Assembly (NCBI GenBank): GCA_021203685.1
Contig: JAJQAS010000047.1
Coordinates: 1 to 12,898 of the forward strand
Length of the DNA: 12,898 nt
From: Clostridiales bacterium
GTDB taxonomy: Bacteria > Bacillota > Clostridia > Oscillospirales > Oscillospiraceae
Reading direction: 5' to 3'
Below are positions 1 to 6,585 of this stretch, piece after piece. A program made the position numbers and the translations under genes. Positions within the stretch are counted from its first letter, which is position 1; every line of letters begins with the position of its first letter. A model generated the notes under the pieces. It was not told the origin of the DNA. It ran no database searches and saw only the letters and a program-made list of their open reading frames with translations.

Positions 1-515
1 CGGACCCCAAAGAGCTGGAGCTGGCGGACGCCATCATCCTGCCCGGCGTGGGGGCCTTCCCCGATGCGGCAGCCAGGCTGGAGCAGCGGGGCATGATGGC
101 GGAAATTCGCCGCCAGAGCGTCAAGAAGCCGGTTTTGGGCATCTGTCTGGGGATGCAGCTGCTGTTCGAGACGGGGTACGAAATTCGGGAGGCCCAAGGC
201 TTGGGCCTCATCCCCGGCACGGTGGAGTACATCCAGACCCAGTATAAGCTGCCCCACATCGGCTGGAACAGCCTGCAATTCCACACCCCTTCCCCCCTGT
301 TCGACGGGGTGGAGGAGGGAAGTTATGTGTACTTCGTCCACTCCTTCCGGGGGATGCCCGCCCGGCCGGAGGATGTCATCGCCACCACCGACTACGGCAC
401 GGAGATCACCGCCGCCGTCCAGCGGGGCAACGTCTTTGGCACCCAGTTCCACCCGGAGAAGTCCGGGGACATTGGGCTGCAAATGCTGCGGAACTTTGGA
501 GGGCTGAACCGATGA
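1..515 (+). CDS. hisH: HisH, glutamine amidotransferase subunit of imidazole glycerol phosphate synthase (5' partial)
   Basis: HisH hydrolyses glutamine and passes ammonia to HisF, which makes imidazole glycerol phosphate and AICAR in histidine biosynthesis. The reading frame is open from the window edge (first complete codon at position 3), so the start lies upstream; the GTG at 48 is an internal valine of the LPGVGAF motif. The class I amidotransferase triad is visible: the nucleophile Cys in GICLGMQ (codon 144-146), and His (450-452) and Glu (456-458) in QFHPEKS. The oxyanion-region PHIGWN motif is also present. About 30-40 N-terminal residues are probably missing, judged from the usual family length of about 200 residues. 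The stop overlaps the hisA start as ATGA (512-515), which suggests translational coupling. The assignment is firm. Confidence 0.96.
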   Translation, partial: DPKELELADAIILPGVGAFPDAAARLEQRGMMAEIRRQSVKKPVLGICLGMQLLFETGYEIREAQGLGLIPGTVEYIQTQYKLPHIGWNSLQFHTPSPLFDGVEEGSYVYFVHSFRGMPARPEDVIATTDYGTEITAAVQRGNVFGTQFHPEKSGDIGLQMLRNFGGLNR

Positions 516-1240
516 TCATTGAACCGGCAATCGACTTGAAGGACGGGCGGGTGGTTCGCCTCAAAAAAGGAGAATTTGACACCGTCCATCAGGTGGCGAA
601 CGACCCATTGGCGGTGGCGCGGGAGTTCGCCGCCGCAGGAGCCAAAGTCATTCATATGGTAGACCTGGACGGCGCCCGGCAGGGCGTCCGGGTCAACGGC
701 ACCATCGTCCGCCGGGTGGCTCAGGAGAGCGGCTTACAGGTGGAGATGGGCGGCGGCATCCGCACTATGGCCGACCTGGAGGCCGTGGACGCCATGGGCG
801 TGTGGCGCATGGTCATCGGCTCCGCTGCTGTGGAACACCCGGAGTTTGTGAAAGAGGCCGTGGAACGCTACGGTGAGCGCATCGCCGTGGGCGTGGACGC
901 CAAGGACGGCGAGGTGAAAACCGCCGGGTGGGAGAAGGGCAGCGGCCTCCACTATCTGGACTTCGCCCGCTCGATGGAAGAATTAGGCGTGAAAACGCTG
1001 GTGTTCACCGACATCGACACCGACGGGATGCTCTCCGGCCCCAACTTCGACAGTCTGCGAAAGCTCCAGGCCGCCGTCTCCTGCCAAATCGTGGCCTCCG
1101 GCGGCGTGCATGTACTGGAGGACATCGTCAAACTGGAAGAAATGGGCCTCTACGGGGCCATCATCGGCAAAGCCTACTACGCCGGGACCATCGACCTGGC
1201 GGCGGCAGTGCGCGTGGGCGGTAGCCAGGCCAACCCGTAA
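512..1240 (+). CDS. hisA: HisA, ProFAR isomerase
   Basis: HisA is 1-(5-phosphoribosyl)-5-[(5-phosphoribosylamino)methylideneamino]imidazole-4-carboxamide isomerase, a cytosolic (beta/alpha)8 barrel that makes PRFAR, the HisF substrate. The product has 242 residues, close to the usual 240-245. The general acid/base pair is visible as Asp8 in PAIDLKDG and Asp129 in VGVDAKDG. The two phosphate-binding GG motifs are MGGGIRT (79-85) and ASGGV near the C terminus, and FTDIDTDGMLSGPN lies at 165-178. The start overlaps the hisH stop. The half-barrel pattern is shared with HisF next door, as known for these paralogues. Nothing is missing. Confidence 0.97.
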   Translation: MIIEPAIDLKDGRVVRLKKGEFDTVHQVANDPLAVAREFAAAGAKVIHMVDLDGARQGVRVNGTIVRRVAQESGLQVEMGGGIRTMADLEAVDAMGVWRMVIGSAAVEHPEFVKEAVERYGERIAVGVDAKDGEVKTAGWEKGSGLHYLDFARSMEELGVKTLVFTDIDTDGMLSGPNFDSLRKLQAAVSCQIVASGGVHVLEDIVKLEEMGLYGAIIGKAYYAGTIDLAAAVRVGGSQANP

Positions 1241-1255
1241 GGAGGAGGGAACCCT

Positions 1256-2011
1256 ATGTTAGCAAAGAGAATCATTCCCTGCCTGGACGTGCGGGACGGA
1301 CGGGTAGTCAAAGGGGTCAACTTCGTCAACATCCGGGACGCAGGCGACCCGGTGGAGCTGGCGGCCTACTACTCCCAGCAGGGAGCCGATGAGATCGTCT
1401 TTCTGGACATCACCGCCACCTACGAGGCCCGCAAGACCGTGGCCGACATGGTGCGCCGGACGGTGGAACGGGTCTACGTCCCCGTGACGGTGGGCGGCGG
1501 CATCCGCACCGTGGAGGACTTTCAGGAGCTGCTGCGGGCTGGGGCGGACAAAATCAGCGTCAACTCCGCCGCCGTCAAGGACCCCACCCTCATCTCCCGC
1601 GCCGCGGAGCGGTTTGGCAGCCAGTGCGTGGTGCTGGCCATCGACGCCCGTCACCGGGCCGAGGGCGGCTACGAGGTGGTGGTGGCCGGAGGCCGCATCC
1701 CCACCGGCAAGGACGCGGTGGAATGGGCCAAGGAGGGCGAAGCCCTGGGCGCGGGCGAAATTCTGTTGACCAGCATGGACGCCGACGGCACCAAGCAGGG
1801 CTTCGACATCGAAATGACCAAAGCCATCACCGACGCGGTGAACATCCCCGTCATCGCCTCTGGCGGCTGCGGCAGTTTGGCCCACTTTGCGGAGGTGTTC
1901 CAGCAGGCGGACGCGGACGCGGCGCTGGCGGCCTCCCTGTTCCACTTCGGGGAACTGACCGTTCCCCAGGTGAAGGACTATCTGCGGGGGCAGAACATCC
2001 CCGTGCGGTAA
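1256..2011 (+). CDS. hisF: HisF, cyclase subunit of imidazole glycerol phosphate synthase
   Basis: HisF uses HisH-derived ammonia to convert PRFAR to imidazole glycerol phosphate and AICAR, and AICAR feeds purine synthesis. The product is a 251-residue (beta/alpha)8 barrel, the normal family size. The catalytic residues are Asp11 (IIPCLDVRDG) and Asp130 (LAIDARH). Phosphate-binding motifs VGGGIRT (79-85) and ASGGCG are present, as is the conserved C-terminal ASLFHFGE segment. The start is supported by a strong ribosome binding site, GGAGGAGGG at 1241-1249, seven bases before the ATG. The gene lies 15 bp after hisA and 13 bp before hisI, so it is clearly part of the same transcript. Confidence 0.97.
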   Translation: MLAKRIIPCLDVRDGRVVKGVNFVNIRDAGDPVELAAYYSQQGADEIVFLDITATYEARKTVADMVRRTVERVYVPVTVGGGIRTVEDFQELLRAGADKISVNSAAVKDPTLISRAAERFGSQCVVLAIDARHRAEGGYEVVVAGGRIPTGKDAVEWAKEGEALGAGEILLTSMDADGTKQGFDIEMTKAITDAVNIPVIASGGCGSLAHFAEVFQQADADAALAASLFHFGELTVPQVKDYLRGQNIPVR

Positions 2012-2024
2012 TGAGGTAAACCAT

Positions 2025-2354
2025 ATGATTGATTCCAAAGACCTGTTTCAAAAATCCGATTTGATCCCCGTTATCATCCAAGACCGGGAGACGAAAGACA
2101 TCCTGATGCTGGGCTTTACCAACGAGGAAGCGTATTTGAAAACGCTGGAGACCCACACCGCCTGGTTCTGGAGCCGCAGCCGCCAGAAGCTGTGGAACAA
2201 GGGCGAGACCAGCGGCAACTTCCTCTTCGTGAAGAAGATGATCACCGACTGCGACACCGACACCCTGCTCTACATCTGCGACCCCAAAGGCCCCACCTGC
2301 CACACCGGGGCGCGGAGCTGCTTTTTCCGGGACATCTGGGAGGAGGAGCCATGA
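2025..2354 (+). CDS. hisI: HisI, phosphoribosyl-AMP cyclohydrolase
   Basis: HisI opens the adenine ring of phosphoribosyl-AMP to give ProFAR, the substrate of HisA. The product has 109 residues and is a stand-alone cyclohydrolase, not the HisIE fusion found in many bacteria. Visible signatures are SRSRQKLWNKGETSGN (50-65), the metal site DCDTD (Asp75, 77, 79) and the cysteines Cys76, Cys92 and Cys99. The 16- and 7-residue spacing of these cysteines fits the zinc ligands known for the family. A GAGGT ribosome binding site at 2013-2017 supports the ATG. The stop overlaps the start of hisE as ATGA (2351-2354), so the two successive enzymes are probably translated together. Confidence 0.96.
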   Translation: MIDSKDLFQKSDLIPVIIQDRETKDILMLGFTNEEAYLKTLETHTAWFWSRSRQKLWNKGETSGNFLFVKKMITDCDTDTLLYICDPKGPTCHTGARSCFFRDIWEEEP

Positions 2355-2971
2355 GCCGGGCGCAGCAGGCCATCCAGGAGCAGTACGACGTGGCCCTGGA
2401 CCGGGAAAACCACCCCGTGGGAGGCAAATCCTACACCAACTACCTCTACACCCAGGGGCTGGATAAAATCCTGAAAAAGTGCGGCGAGGAGACCTTTGAG
2501 GCGGTTATCGCCGCCAAAAATGACGATACCGCCGAGACGGTGGGGGAGCTGAACGACGTGATCTACCACGTCACGGTGCTGCTCTGCCAGCAGGAGGTGC
2601 CCCTCTCCGCAGTGATGGACGCGCTGAACGTCCGCTGTGCCGCCCAGGGGCTGGGGGTGGACGAGGTTTACGACATCATCGCCCAGCGGGGCGCCAGCGG
2701 CGACGCGGACTCCTACACCGCCTATCTGTTCGGCCAGGGGCTGGACAAGATTTTGAAAAAGGTGGGAGAGGCGTGCAGTCTGCTCCTGCTGGCGGGCAAG
2801 GCCGGGGACAGGGAGAAAATCGCCTATGAGACGGCGGACCTGCTCTACCACCTGCTGGCCATGATGGTGGAAAAAAACATCCCCGTGGCGGCGCTGGCGG
2901 ACGAGCTGGACCGCCGCAGCGGAAAAACCGGCAACCTGAAAACCTTTCACAGCACCAATTTGAATACCTGA
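2351..2971 (+). CDS. hisE: HisE with two tandem domains, phosphoribosyl-ATP pyrophosphohydrolase
   Basis: HisE removes pyrophosphate from phosphoribosyl-ATP, the step before HisI. A normal HisE has about 90-110 residues; this product has 206 and is an internal duplication. Domain 1 spans roughly residues 9-95 and domain 2 roughly 104-191. SYTNYLYTQGLDKILKK (27-43) is repeated as SYTAYLFGQGLDKILKK (121-137), an offset of 94 residues. Domain 1 keeps the MazG/HisE metal motif, EETFE (46-50) followed by ELND (66-69). Domain 2 keeps the downstream ETAD (160-163) but has EACSL (140-144) instead of EExxE, so it is probably catalytically weak or dead. The ATG at 2351 is chosen because it overlaps the hisI stop and follows a GAGGAG ribosome binding site at 2342-2347. 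Activity of domain 1 is inferred. Confidence 0.93.
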   Translation: MSRAQQAIQEQYDVALDRENHPVGGKSYTNYLYTQGLDKILKKCGEETFEAVIAAKNDDTAETVGELNDVIYHVTVLLCQQEVPLSAVMDALNVRCAAQGLGVDEVYDIIAQRGASGDADSYTAYLFGQGLDKILKKVGEACSLLLLAGKAGDREKIAYETADLLYHLLAMMVEKNIPVAALADELDRRSGKTGNLKTFHSTNLNT

Positions 2972-3034
2972 ATCCTCGCATTTCTCGCATTTACTCTGAC
3001 CGAGCGAATATAAGAAAAAAGGATGGAACATTCC

Positions 3035-3706
3035 ATGAAGGATCAGCTTTTTGTCAAGCGCGTCATCATGTGTCTGGTGGGCGTGTGCATCTGCGGCATT
3101 TCCGTAGGCTTTTTCAACACCGCCGTCTTCGGCGTGAACCCCTTTCAGTGCTTCGCCCAGGGGCTGCACAAACAGTTCCAGTTTATCCCTGTTTTCGCCA
3201 GCTACGGCACCTTTTACGCCTGCGTGAACCTGGTGCTGCTGGTGGTGGACTTCTTTTTGGACCGACACTACATCGGCCTGGCCACCTTCCTGAATATGTT
3301 TTTCGTGGGCTACCTGGTGACCTTTACCGAGTGGTGCATCTATCTGGTGTTCCCGGAGCCGGGCTTTTTGACCCGGGTGGTGCTGCTGGCCATCGGCATC
3401 TTCCTGTGCTGTCTGGCCTCCGCCCTCTACTACACCGCTGACCTGGGCGTCTCCACCTACGACACCATCCCCCTGACCATCACCGACCGCAAGCCCCAGG
3501 TGGCAGGCAAGGTGGTCCCTTTCCGGTTCATCCGCATCATCAGCGACCTGATTTGCGTCATCATCGGCTACTTCTGCGGCGCGGTTGTGGGCATCGGCAC
3601 CGTCATCACCGCCTTCTTTATGGGGCCGCTCATTGAGGTGCTCAAGAAAACCATCGCCCTTCCCCTGCTCTACGGAAAGCAGGGCGCCGAGAGCGCCGCC
3701 TCTTAA
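3035..3706 (+). CDS. YczE/YyaS/YitT-like integral membrane protein
   Basis: This is a hydrophobic protein of 223 residues, with about five membrane spans visible: residues ~10-30, 57-77, 81-106, 113-137 and 165-198. Two related loop motifs, GVNPFQCFAQGL (33-44) and GVSTYDTIPL (138-147), mark an internal two-half repeat typical of the COG2364 YczE/YitT-type family. The function of the family is not established; a transporter role is sometimes assumed. The start is uncertain. ATG 3035 is preferred because AAGGA (3019-3023) lies 11 bases upstream. ATG 3023, which adds four residues, has no suitably spaced ribosome binding site. The gene begins 63 bp after hisE with no terminator between, so it may be read with the his operon. 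I see no clear promoter. Confidence 0.8.
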   Translation: MKDQLFVKRVIMCLVGVCICGISVGFFNTAVFGVNPFQCFAQGLHKQFQFIPVFASYGTFYACVNLVLLVVDFFLDRHYIGLATFLNMFFVGYLVTFTEWCIYLVFPEPGFLTRVVLLAIGIFLCCLASALYYTADLGVSTYDTIPLTITDRKPQVAGKVVPFRFIRIISDLICVIIGYFCGAVVGIGTVITAFFMGPLIEVLKKTIALPLLYGKQGAESAAS

Positions 3707-3719
3707 GGAGGTTTCAATC

Positions 3720-4301
3720 GTGAAATATATCAACCGCTTTCTTCCCCTGGCGCTGGCTCTGGCGCTGGTCCTGTCCCTGACCGCCTGCGGTGGTGCGGGG
3801 GATTCTTCCGCCGCCGATCTCTCTTTTGACGAAACAGCGGATATGTCCGACACGCTGGGGGAAGACTCCTCCGCCGCTGAGAACATCTGGTACGCCGACA
3901 CCCCGGTTGGCACGGAGCTTTACAGCGACGACACCTGTTCTGTCGTCCTCACCGCTCTGGAGAGCGGCGACAGCGGCTCTGCCATGACCCTCACCCTGAC
4001 CTACAGCGGAGAAGGCTCCCTGGTGGTGGAGCTGACCGCCTACGACACCGAGGAGTATGACGCCTTCACCCAGGGCAAAGAGGATTACGTGGAGTCCCAG
4101 CAATATGGCCGCTTCGTCGCCAACGGGGGCGAGACGGACAGGGAAGTCACCGTGCAGTGGGACGGAGCCTATGAAATTTTCGATGTCAGCGTCTCCACCA
4201 CCACCGAAACAGTGACCGACGACGGCGACTCCAGCACCGAGATCGCCAACGAGATGGAATCCCTGTACGATGCCACCATCCGGGTCACTTCAGCGGACTA
4301 A
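3720..4301 (+). CDS. Small acidic lipoprotein of unknown function
   Basis: The protein has 193 residues and a clear lipoprotein signal peptide: a short basic start (MKYINR), a Leu/Ala-rich core, and the lipobox LTAC with Cys23 as the expected lipidation and cleavage site. The mature part is rich in Asp, Glu, Ser and Thr, starting with a Gly/Ser/Asp linker and followed by an apparently beta-rich domain with no motif I recognise. It should sit on the outer face of the membrane. GTG 3720 is chosen because AAGGAGG (3705-3711) precedes it by 8 bases and because it begins exactly at a canonical signal peptide. The ribosome binding site overlaps the stop of the preceding membrane-protein gene, so the two are co-translated and may act together. 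It ends just before a strong terminator. Confidence 0.82.
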   Translation: MKYINRFLPLALALALVLSLTACGGAGDSSAADLSFDETADMSDTLGEDSSAAENIWYADTPVGTELYSDDTCSVVLTALESGDSGSAMTLTLTYSGEGSLVVELTAYDTEEYDAFTQGKEDYVESQQYGRFVANGGETDREVTVQWDGAYEIFDVSVSTTTETVTDDGDSSTEIANEMESLYDATIRVTSAD

Positions 4302-4321
4302 ACCACCCCTGAACCCCTTTC

Positions 4322-4350
4322 AGCGGCTCCGATGATTCGGGGCCGCTTTT
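4322..4350 (+). terminator. Rho-independent terminator after the lipoprotein gene
   Basis: An 11-bp stem (AGCGGCTCCGA at 4322-4332 with TCGGGGCCGCT at 4337-4347, one G-T wobble) closes a TGAT loop and is followed by TTTT. It lies 20 bases after the lipoprotein stop. It ends the unit that runs from the his genes through the membrane protein and lipoprotein. Confidence 0.85.
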
Positions 4351-4366
4351 GCTGTGAAATTTTTCG

Positions 4367-4395
4367 TTTACACAATTCTTTCCCTGTGGTATGAT
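4367..4395 (+). promoter_or_regulatory. Sigma-A promoter for prfC
   Basis: The -35 element TTTACA (4367-4372) and the -10 element TATGAT (4390-4395) are separated by exactly 17 bases. TGG at 4387-4389 directly before the -10 gives an extended TGn element. Transcription should start near 4402, giving a leader of about 150 nt before prfC. The promoter follows the upstream terminator closely. Confidence 0.75.
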
Positions 4396-4418
4396 ATAAA
4401 GAGTGTGTATTTTCTTTG

Positions 4419-4489
4419 CGCCGCAATGGCGGGATGGAGGGTCGTATGAAGCATCCGTTTTCGGCGGGACGCCGGTGGGACAGTCCCAC
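4419..4489 (+). promoter_or_regulatory. Structured prfC leader with three short hairpins
   Basis: Three perfect small hairpins lie in the untranslated leader: CGCC/GGCG (4419-4422 and 4428-4431), CGGCG-GGA-CGCCG (4462-4474) and GTGGGA-CAG-TCCCAC (4475-4489). The last two abut with no spacer, so they could stack coaxially. An AT-rich stretch, then the prfC ribosome binding site at 4545-4550, follow. There is no T-tract after the hairpins, so they do not form a classical terminator. I do not recognise a known riboswitch class. The hairpins are seen directly; a regulatory role is inference. Confidence 0.4.
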
Positions 4490-4493
4490 GTAA
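4446..4493 (+). CDS. Possible 15-residue leader peptide upstream of prfC
   Basis: An ATG at 4446 opens a 15-codon frame encoding MKHPFSAGRRWDSPT, ending at TAA 4491-4493. It is preceded by GGAGGG (4436-4441) only four bases from the ATG, a plausible if close ribosome binding site. The last codons run through two abutting hairpins, and the stop lies two bases after the second. A leader peptide whose termination influences release factor 3 expression would be logical, but a chance ORF is equally possible at this length. Confidence 0.25.
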   Translation: MKHPFSAGRRWDSPT

Positions 4494-4554
4494 AATATAC
4501 AAAACGTATATATCAATATATTTATCTCTCGTTGTATTCTTTTTGGAGGATTCT

Positions 4555-6165
4555 ATGTCTCATAAATTCCAAGCGGAAATCGAACGTCGGCGCACCTTTG
4601 CCATCATCTCCCACCCGGACGCCGGCAAAACCACCCTGACGGAAAAGCTGCTGCTCTACGGCGGAGCCATCAACCAGGCCGGCGTGGTCAAGGGCAAGAA
4701 AAACGCCCGGGCCGCCACCTCCGACTGGATGGAAATCGAAAAGCAGCGTGGCATCTCCGTCACCTCGTCGGTGATGCAGTTCCAGTACGAGGGCTTCTGC
4801 ATCAACATCCTGGACACGCCGGGCCACCAGGACTTCTCCGAGGACACCTACCGCACCCTGATGGCGGCGGACAGCGCCGTCATGGTCATCGATGCGGCAA
4901 AGGGCGTGGAGCCTCAGACCCGGAAGCTGTTCAAGGTCTGCGCCATGCGTGACATCCCCATCTTCACCTTCATCAACAAGATGGACCGGGAGGCCCGGGA
5001 CCCCTTCGAGCTGTGCGAGGAGATCGAGTCCGAGCTGGGGGTGGAGACCTGCCCCATGAACTGGCCCATCGGCTGCGGCAAGGAGTTCAAGGGGGTCTAT
5101 GACCTGCGGGAGCGGAAAATCCTGCACTTCACCTCCCACACCAACGCCAAAGCCGCCACCGCCACCGAGGTGGAGCTGGACGACCCCGCCCTGGTGGACC
5201 TCATCGGCCAGGCCAAGCGGGACCAGCTGGCCGACGAGGTAGAACTGCTGGAGGGGGCCGGGGCCGAGTTCGACATGGACAAGGTCCGCCACGGCAAGCT
5301 CTCCCCGGTGTTTTTCGGCTCCGCCCTGACCAACTTCGGCGTGGAGCCGTTTTTGGAGGCGTTCCTACGCATGACCCCCGCCCCTCTCTCCCGGAAGGCG
5401 GGAGACGTGACGGTGGACAGCTTCGACGACAGCTTCTCCGGCTTCGTGTTCAAAATCCAGGCCAACATGAACAAGGCCCACCGGGACCGCATCGCTTTCG
5501 TCCGGGTCTGCTCCGGCCGGTTCGACGCGGACGAAGAGGTCTATCTGGTGCAGCAGCAGCGGAAGGTGAAGCTCTCCCGGCCCCAGCAGCTGATGGCCGC
5601 CGAGCGGGAGATCATCGAGGAGGCTTACGCCGGGGACATCATCGGCGTCTTTGACCCCGGCATGTTCACCATCGGGGACACCCTCTGCGCGCCGGGGAAA
5701 AACTTCAAGTTTGACCCCATCCCCACCTTCGCGCCGGAACATTTCCGCCGGGTGCGGCCCAAGGACACCCTCAAGCGCAAGCAGTTCATCAAGGGCACCG
5801 AGCAGATCGCCCAGGAGGGCGGCATCCAAATCTTCAAAATCCCCTACACCGGCATGGAGGAGGTCATTGTGGGCGTGGTCGGCACCCTGCAATTCGACGT
5901 GTTCGAGTACCGGATGAAGAACGAATACAAAGTCGATTTGGTGATGGAGAGCCTGCCCTACGAGTACCTGCGGTGGATCGACCGGTTCGACGGCGACCTG
6001 ACCGACGACCTCATCATCGGCGACGGCCAGGACGTGAAGCTGGTGGAGGACTACCACGGCGCGAAACTGCTGCTATTCTCCGCCCCCTGGTCGGTGAACT
6101 GGGTGATGGATAAGAATAAGGCCAGAGGGCTGGAACTGTCCGAGTTCGGCGGAGCGAGGCTGTAA
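4555..6165 (+). CDS. prfC: Peptide chain release factor 3 (RF3)
   Basis: RF3 is a ribosome-dependent translational GTPase that releases RF1 and RF2 from the ribosome after peptide hydrolysis. The product has 536 residues, near the usual 520-530. The GTPase motifs are clear: P-loop SHPDAGKTT (19-27), switch 1 QRGISVTSS (64-72), DTPGHQDFSEDTYR (87-100), NKMDRE (141-146) and a G5-like FGSAL. HQDFSEDTYR after the G3 motif distinguishes RF3 from EF-G. A beta-barrel domain and an RF3 C-terminal domain (containing LPYEYLRWID) follow. ATG 4555 is chosen over the in-frame TTG 4543 because GGAGGA (4545-4550) lies just before the ATG and overlaps the TTG. The gene is monocistronic, with its own promoter and no clear terminator after it. 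Confidence 0.97.
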   Translation: MSHKFQAEIERRRTFAIISHPDAGKTTLTEKLLLYGGAINQAGVVKGKKNARAATSDWMEIEKQRGISVTSSVMQFQYEGFCINILDTPGHQDFSEDTYRTLMAADSAVMVIDAAKGVEPQTRKLFKVCAMRDIPIFTFINKMDREARDPFELCEEIESELGVETCPMNWPIGCGKEFKGVYDLRERKILHFTSHTNAKAATATEVELDDPALVDLIGQAKRDQLADEVELLEGAGAEFDMDKVRHGKLSPVFFGSALTNFGVEPFLEAFLRMTPAPLSRKAGDVTVDSFDDSFSGFVFKIQANMNKAHRDRIAFVRVCSGRFDADEEVYLVQQQRKVKLSRPQQLMAAEREIIEEAYAGDIIGVFDPGMFTIGDTLCAPGKNFKFDPIPTFAPEHFRRVRPKDTLKRKQFIKGTEQIAQEGGIQIFKIPYTGMEEVIVGVVGTLQFDVFEYRMKNEYKVDLVMESLPYEYLRWIDRFDGDLTDDLIIGDGQDVKLVEDYHGAKLLLFSAPWSVNWVMDKNKARGLELSEFGGARL

Positions 6166-6171
6166 GAGCTG

Positions 6172-6203
6172 AGCTGTTAGCTATTAGCCGTTGGCTGTTA
6201 GCC
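6172..6203 (+). repeat. Short GCTGTTAGC-type repeats after prfC
   Basis: Three variants of one small inverted motif lie in about 32 bases: AGCTGTTAGCT (6172-6182), GCTATTAGC (6180-6188) and GGCTGTTAGCC (6193-6203). Each can form a tiny hairpin with a three-base loop. No T-tract follows. The rest of the gap up to 6370 has no gene I can support; it holds only a weak CCAC/GTGG hairpin around 6284-6298. Confidence 0.45.
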
Positions 6204-6370
6204 CGGTGCTGCAAATCAAAAGCATAGAGCTGAAAGGGTTGCACCACCAAGAAAATAGTTTGCAGGCTATCCGCTTGAATAAACCACATTTTTAGTGGCT
6301 TAGAACGAGGTTTCTCTACCGAAAATCCTGTACCTGCCGAACAAAACCAGCATCAAATGGCAAGCACTAG

Positions 6371-6426
6371 CCCCTCTTGCCTCCCCTGAAAGGGGAGGTG
6401 GCGCGGCGCAAGCCGCGACGGAGGGG
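6371..6426 (+). repeat. Palindromic three-stem intergenic repeat, copy 1
   Basis: This is a GC-rich element that folds into an outer stem enclosing two hairpins. The outer stem is CCCCTC (6371-6376) with GAGGGG (6421-6426). Hairpin 1 is CCTCCCCT (6380-6387) with AGGGGAGG (6391-6398) around a GAA loop. Hairpin 2 is CGCGGC (6402-6407) with GCCGCG (6412-6417) around GCAA, a GNRA-type tetraloop. Its first 28 bases are identical to copy 2 at 7659-7686. CGGAGGGGTTTCA (6419-6431) also recurs at 7710-7722. It lies about 70 bp before the rplU promoter. Confidence 0.85.
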
Positions 6427-6495
6427 TTTCAACGCAAGGCTGGGTAAAGAAGCTGCCTAAAATCATTTTTCTACAGGAAAATTCCGCGAAAACCG

Positions 6496-6524
6496 TTGAC
6501 AAGCCCGCCCAAACCTGATAAACT
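6496..6524 (+). promoter_or_regulatory. Sigma-A promoter for the rplU-prp-rpmA operon
   Basis: A perfect -35 TTGACA (6496-6501) is followed after 17 bases by TAAACT (6519-6524), with TGA at 6516-6518 giving an extended -10. The -10 hexamer matches TATAAT at only four of six positions, so the TG dinucleotide probably matters. Transcription should start near 6531 and give a leader of about 90 nt. Confidence 0.7.
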
Positions 6525-6540
6525 ATTCAAGCCGCATCGA

Positions 6541-6585
6541 GCAGGCAGCAAGGGTGAGGTCTGTCCAAAGAGCCTCAACACCTGC
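6541..6585 (+). promoter_or_regulatory. Candidate L21 leader (ribosomal protein leader RNA)
   Basis: The rplU leader can fold into a nested structure: GCAGG (6541-6545) with CCTGC (6581-6585), and inside it TGAGG (6555-6559) with CCTCA (6573-6577). A conserved L21 leader, thought to mediate autoregulation by a ribosomal protein, is known upstream of rplU in low-GC Gram-positives. Position and folding fit this, but I cannot score it against the covariance model. The ribosome binding site GAGGTG (6611-6616) lies outside the fold. Confidence 0.45.

Noticed and set aside
1259..2038. Long open frame on the - strand opposite hisF
   Set aside because: It mirrors a real gene in GC-rich DNA. The translation is His/Gly/Val-rich with no family motif, and hisF on the + strand is certain. 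The same applies to the long - strand frames opposite 2270-3913, 7578-9080 and 9300-11828.
2192..2350. Longer hisE starting inside hisI
   Set aside because: The extension overlaps hisI out of frame and reads as Arg/His-rich shadow sequence. ATG 2351 has a ribosome binding site and the typical ATGA overlap.
2975..3014. Promoter before the membrane protein gene: TATAAG at 3009-3014 and a tandem 9-base repeat CTCGCATTT (2975-2992)
   Set aside because: No -35 element lies at acceptable spacing, and the start site would fall almost on the start codon. The repeat has only two units and is probably chance.
4462..4489. Guanidine-II (mini-ykkC) riboswitch, because of two consecutive small hairpins
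   Set aside because: The loops are GGA and CAG, not the ACGR loops that define that class, and release factor 3 is not a typical target gene.
4436..4493. ZTP (pfl) riboswitch, because of GGGTCGTATG followed by a GC-rich hairpin
   Set aside because: The conserved downstream hairpin and pseudoknot sequence of that class is not recognisable, and the gene context is not one-carbon or purine metabolism.
6284..6298. Terminator for prfC formed by CCAC/GTGG
   Set aside because: The stem has only four pairs, no T-run follows it, and it lies 120 bp after the stop.
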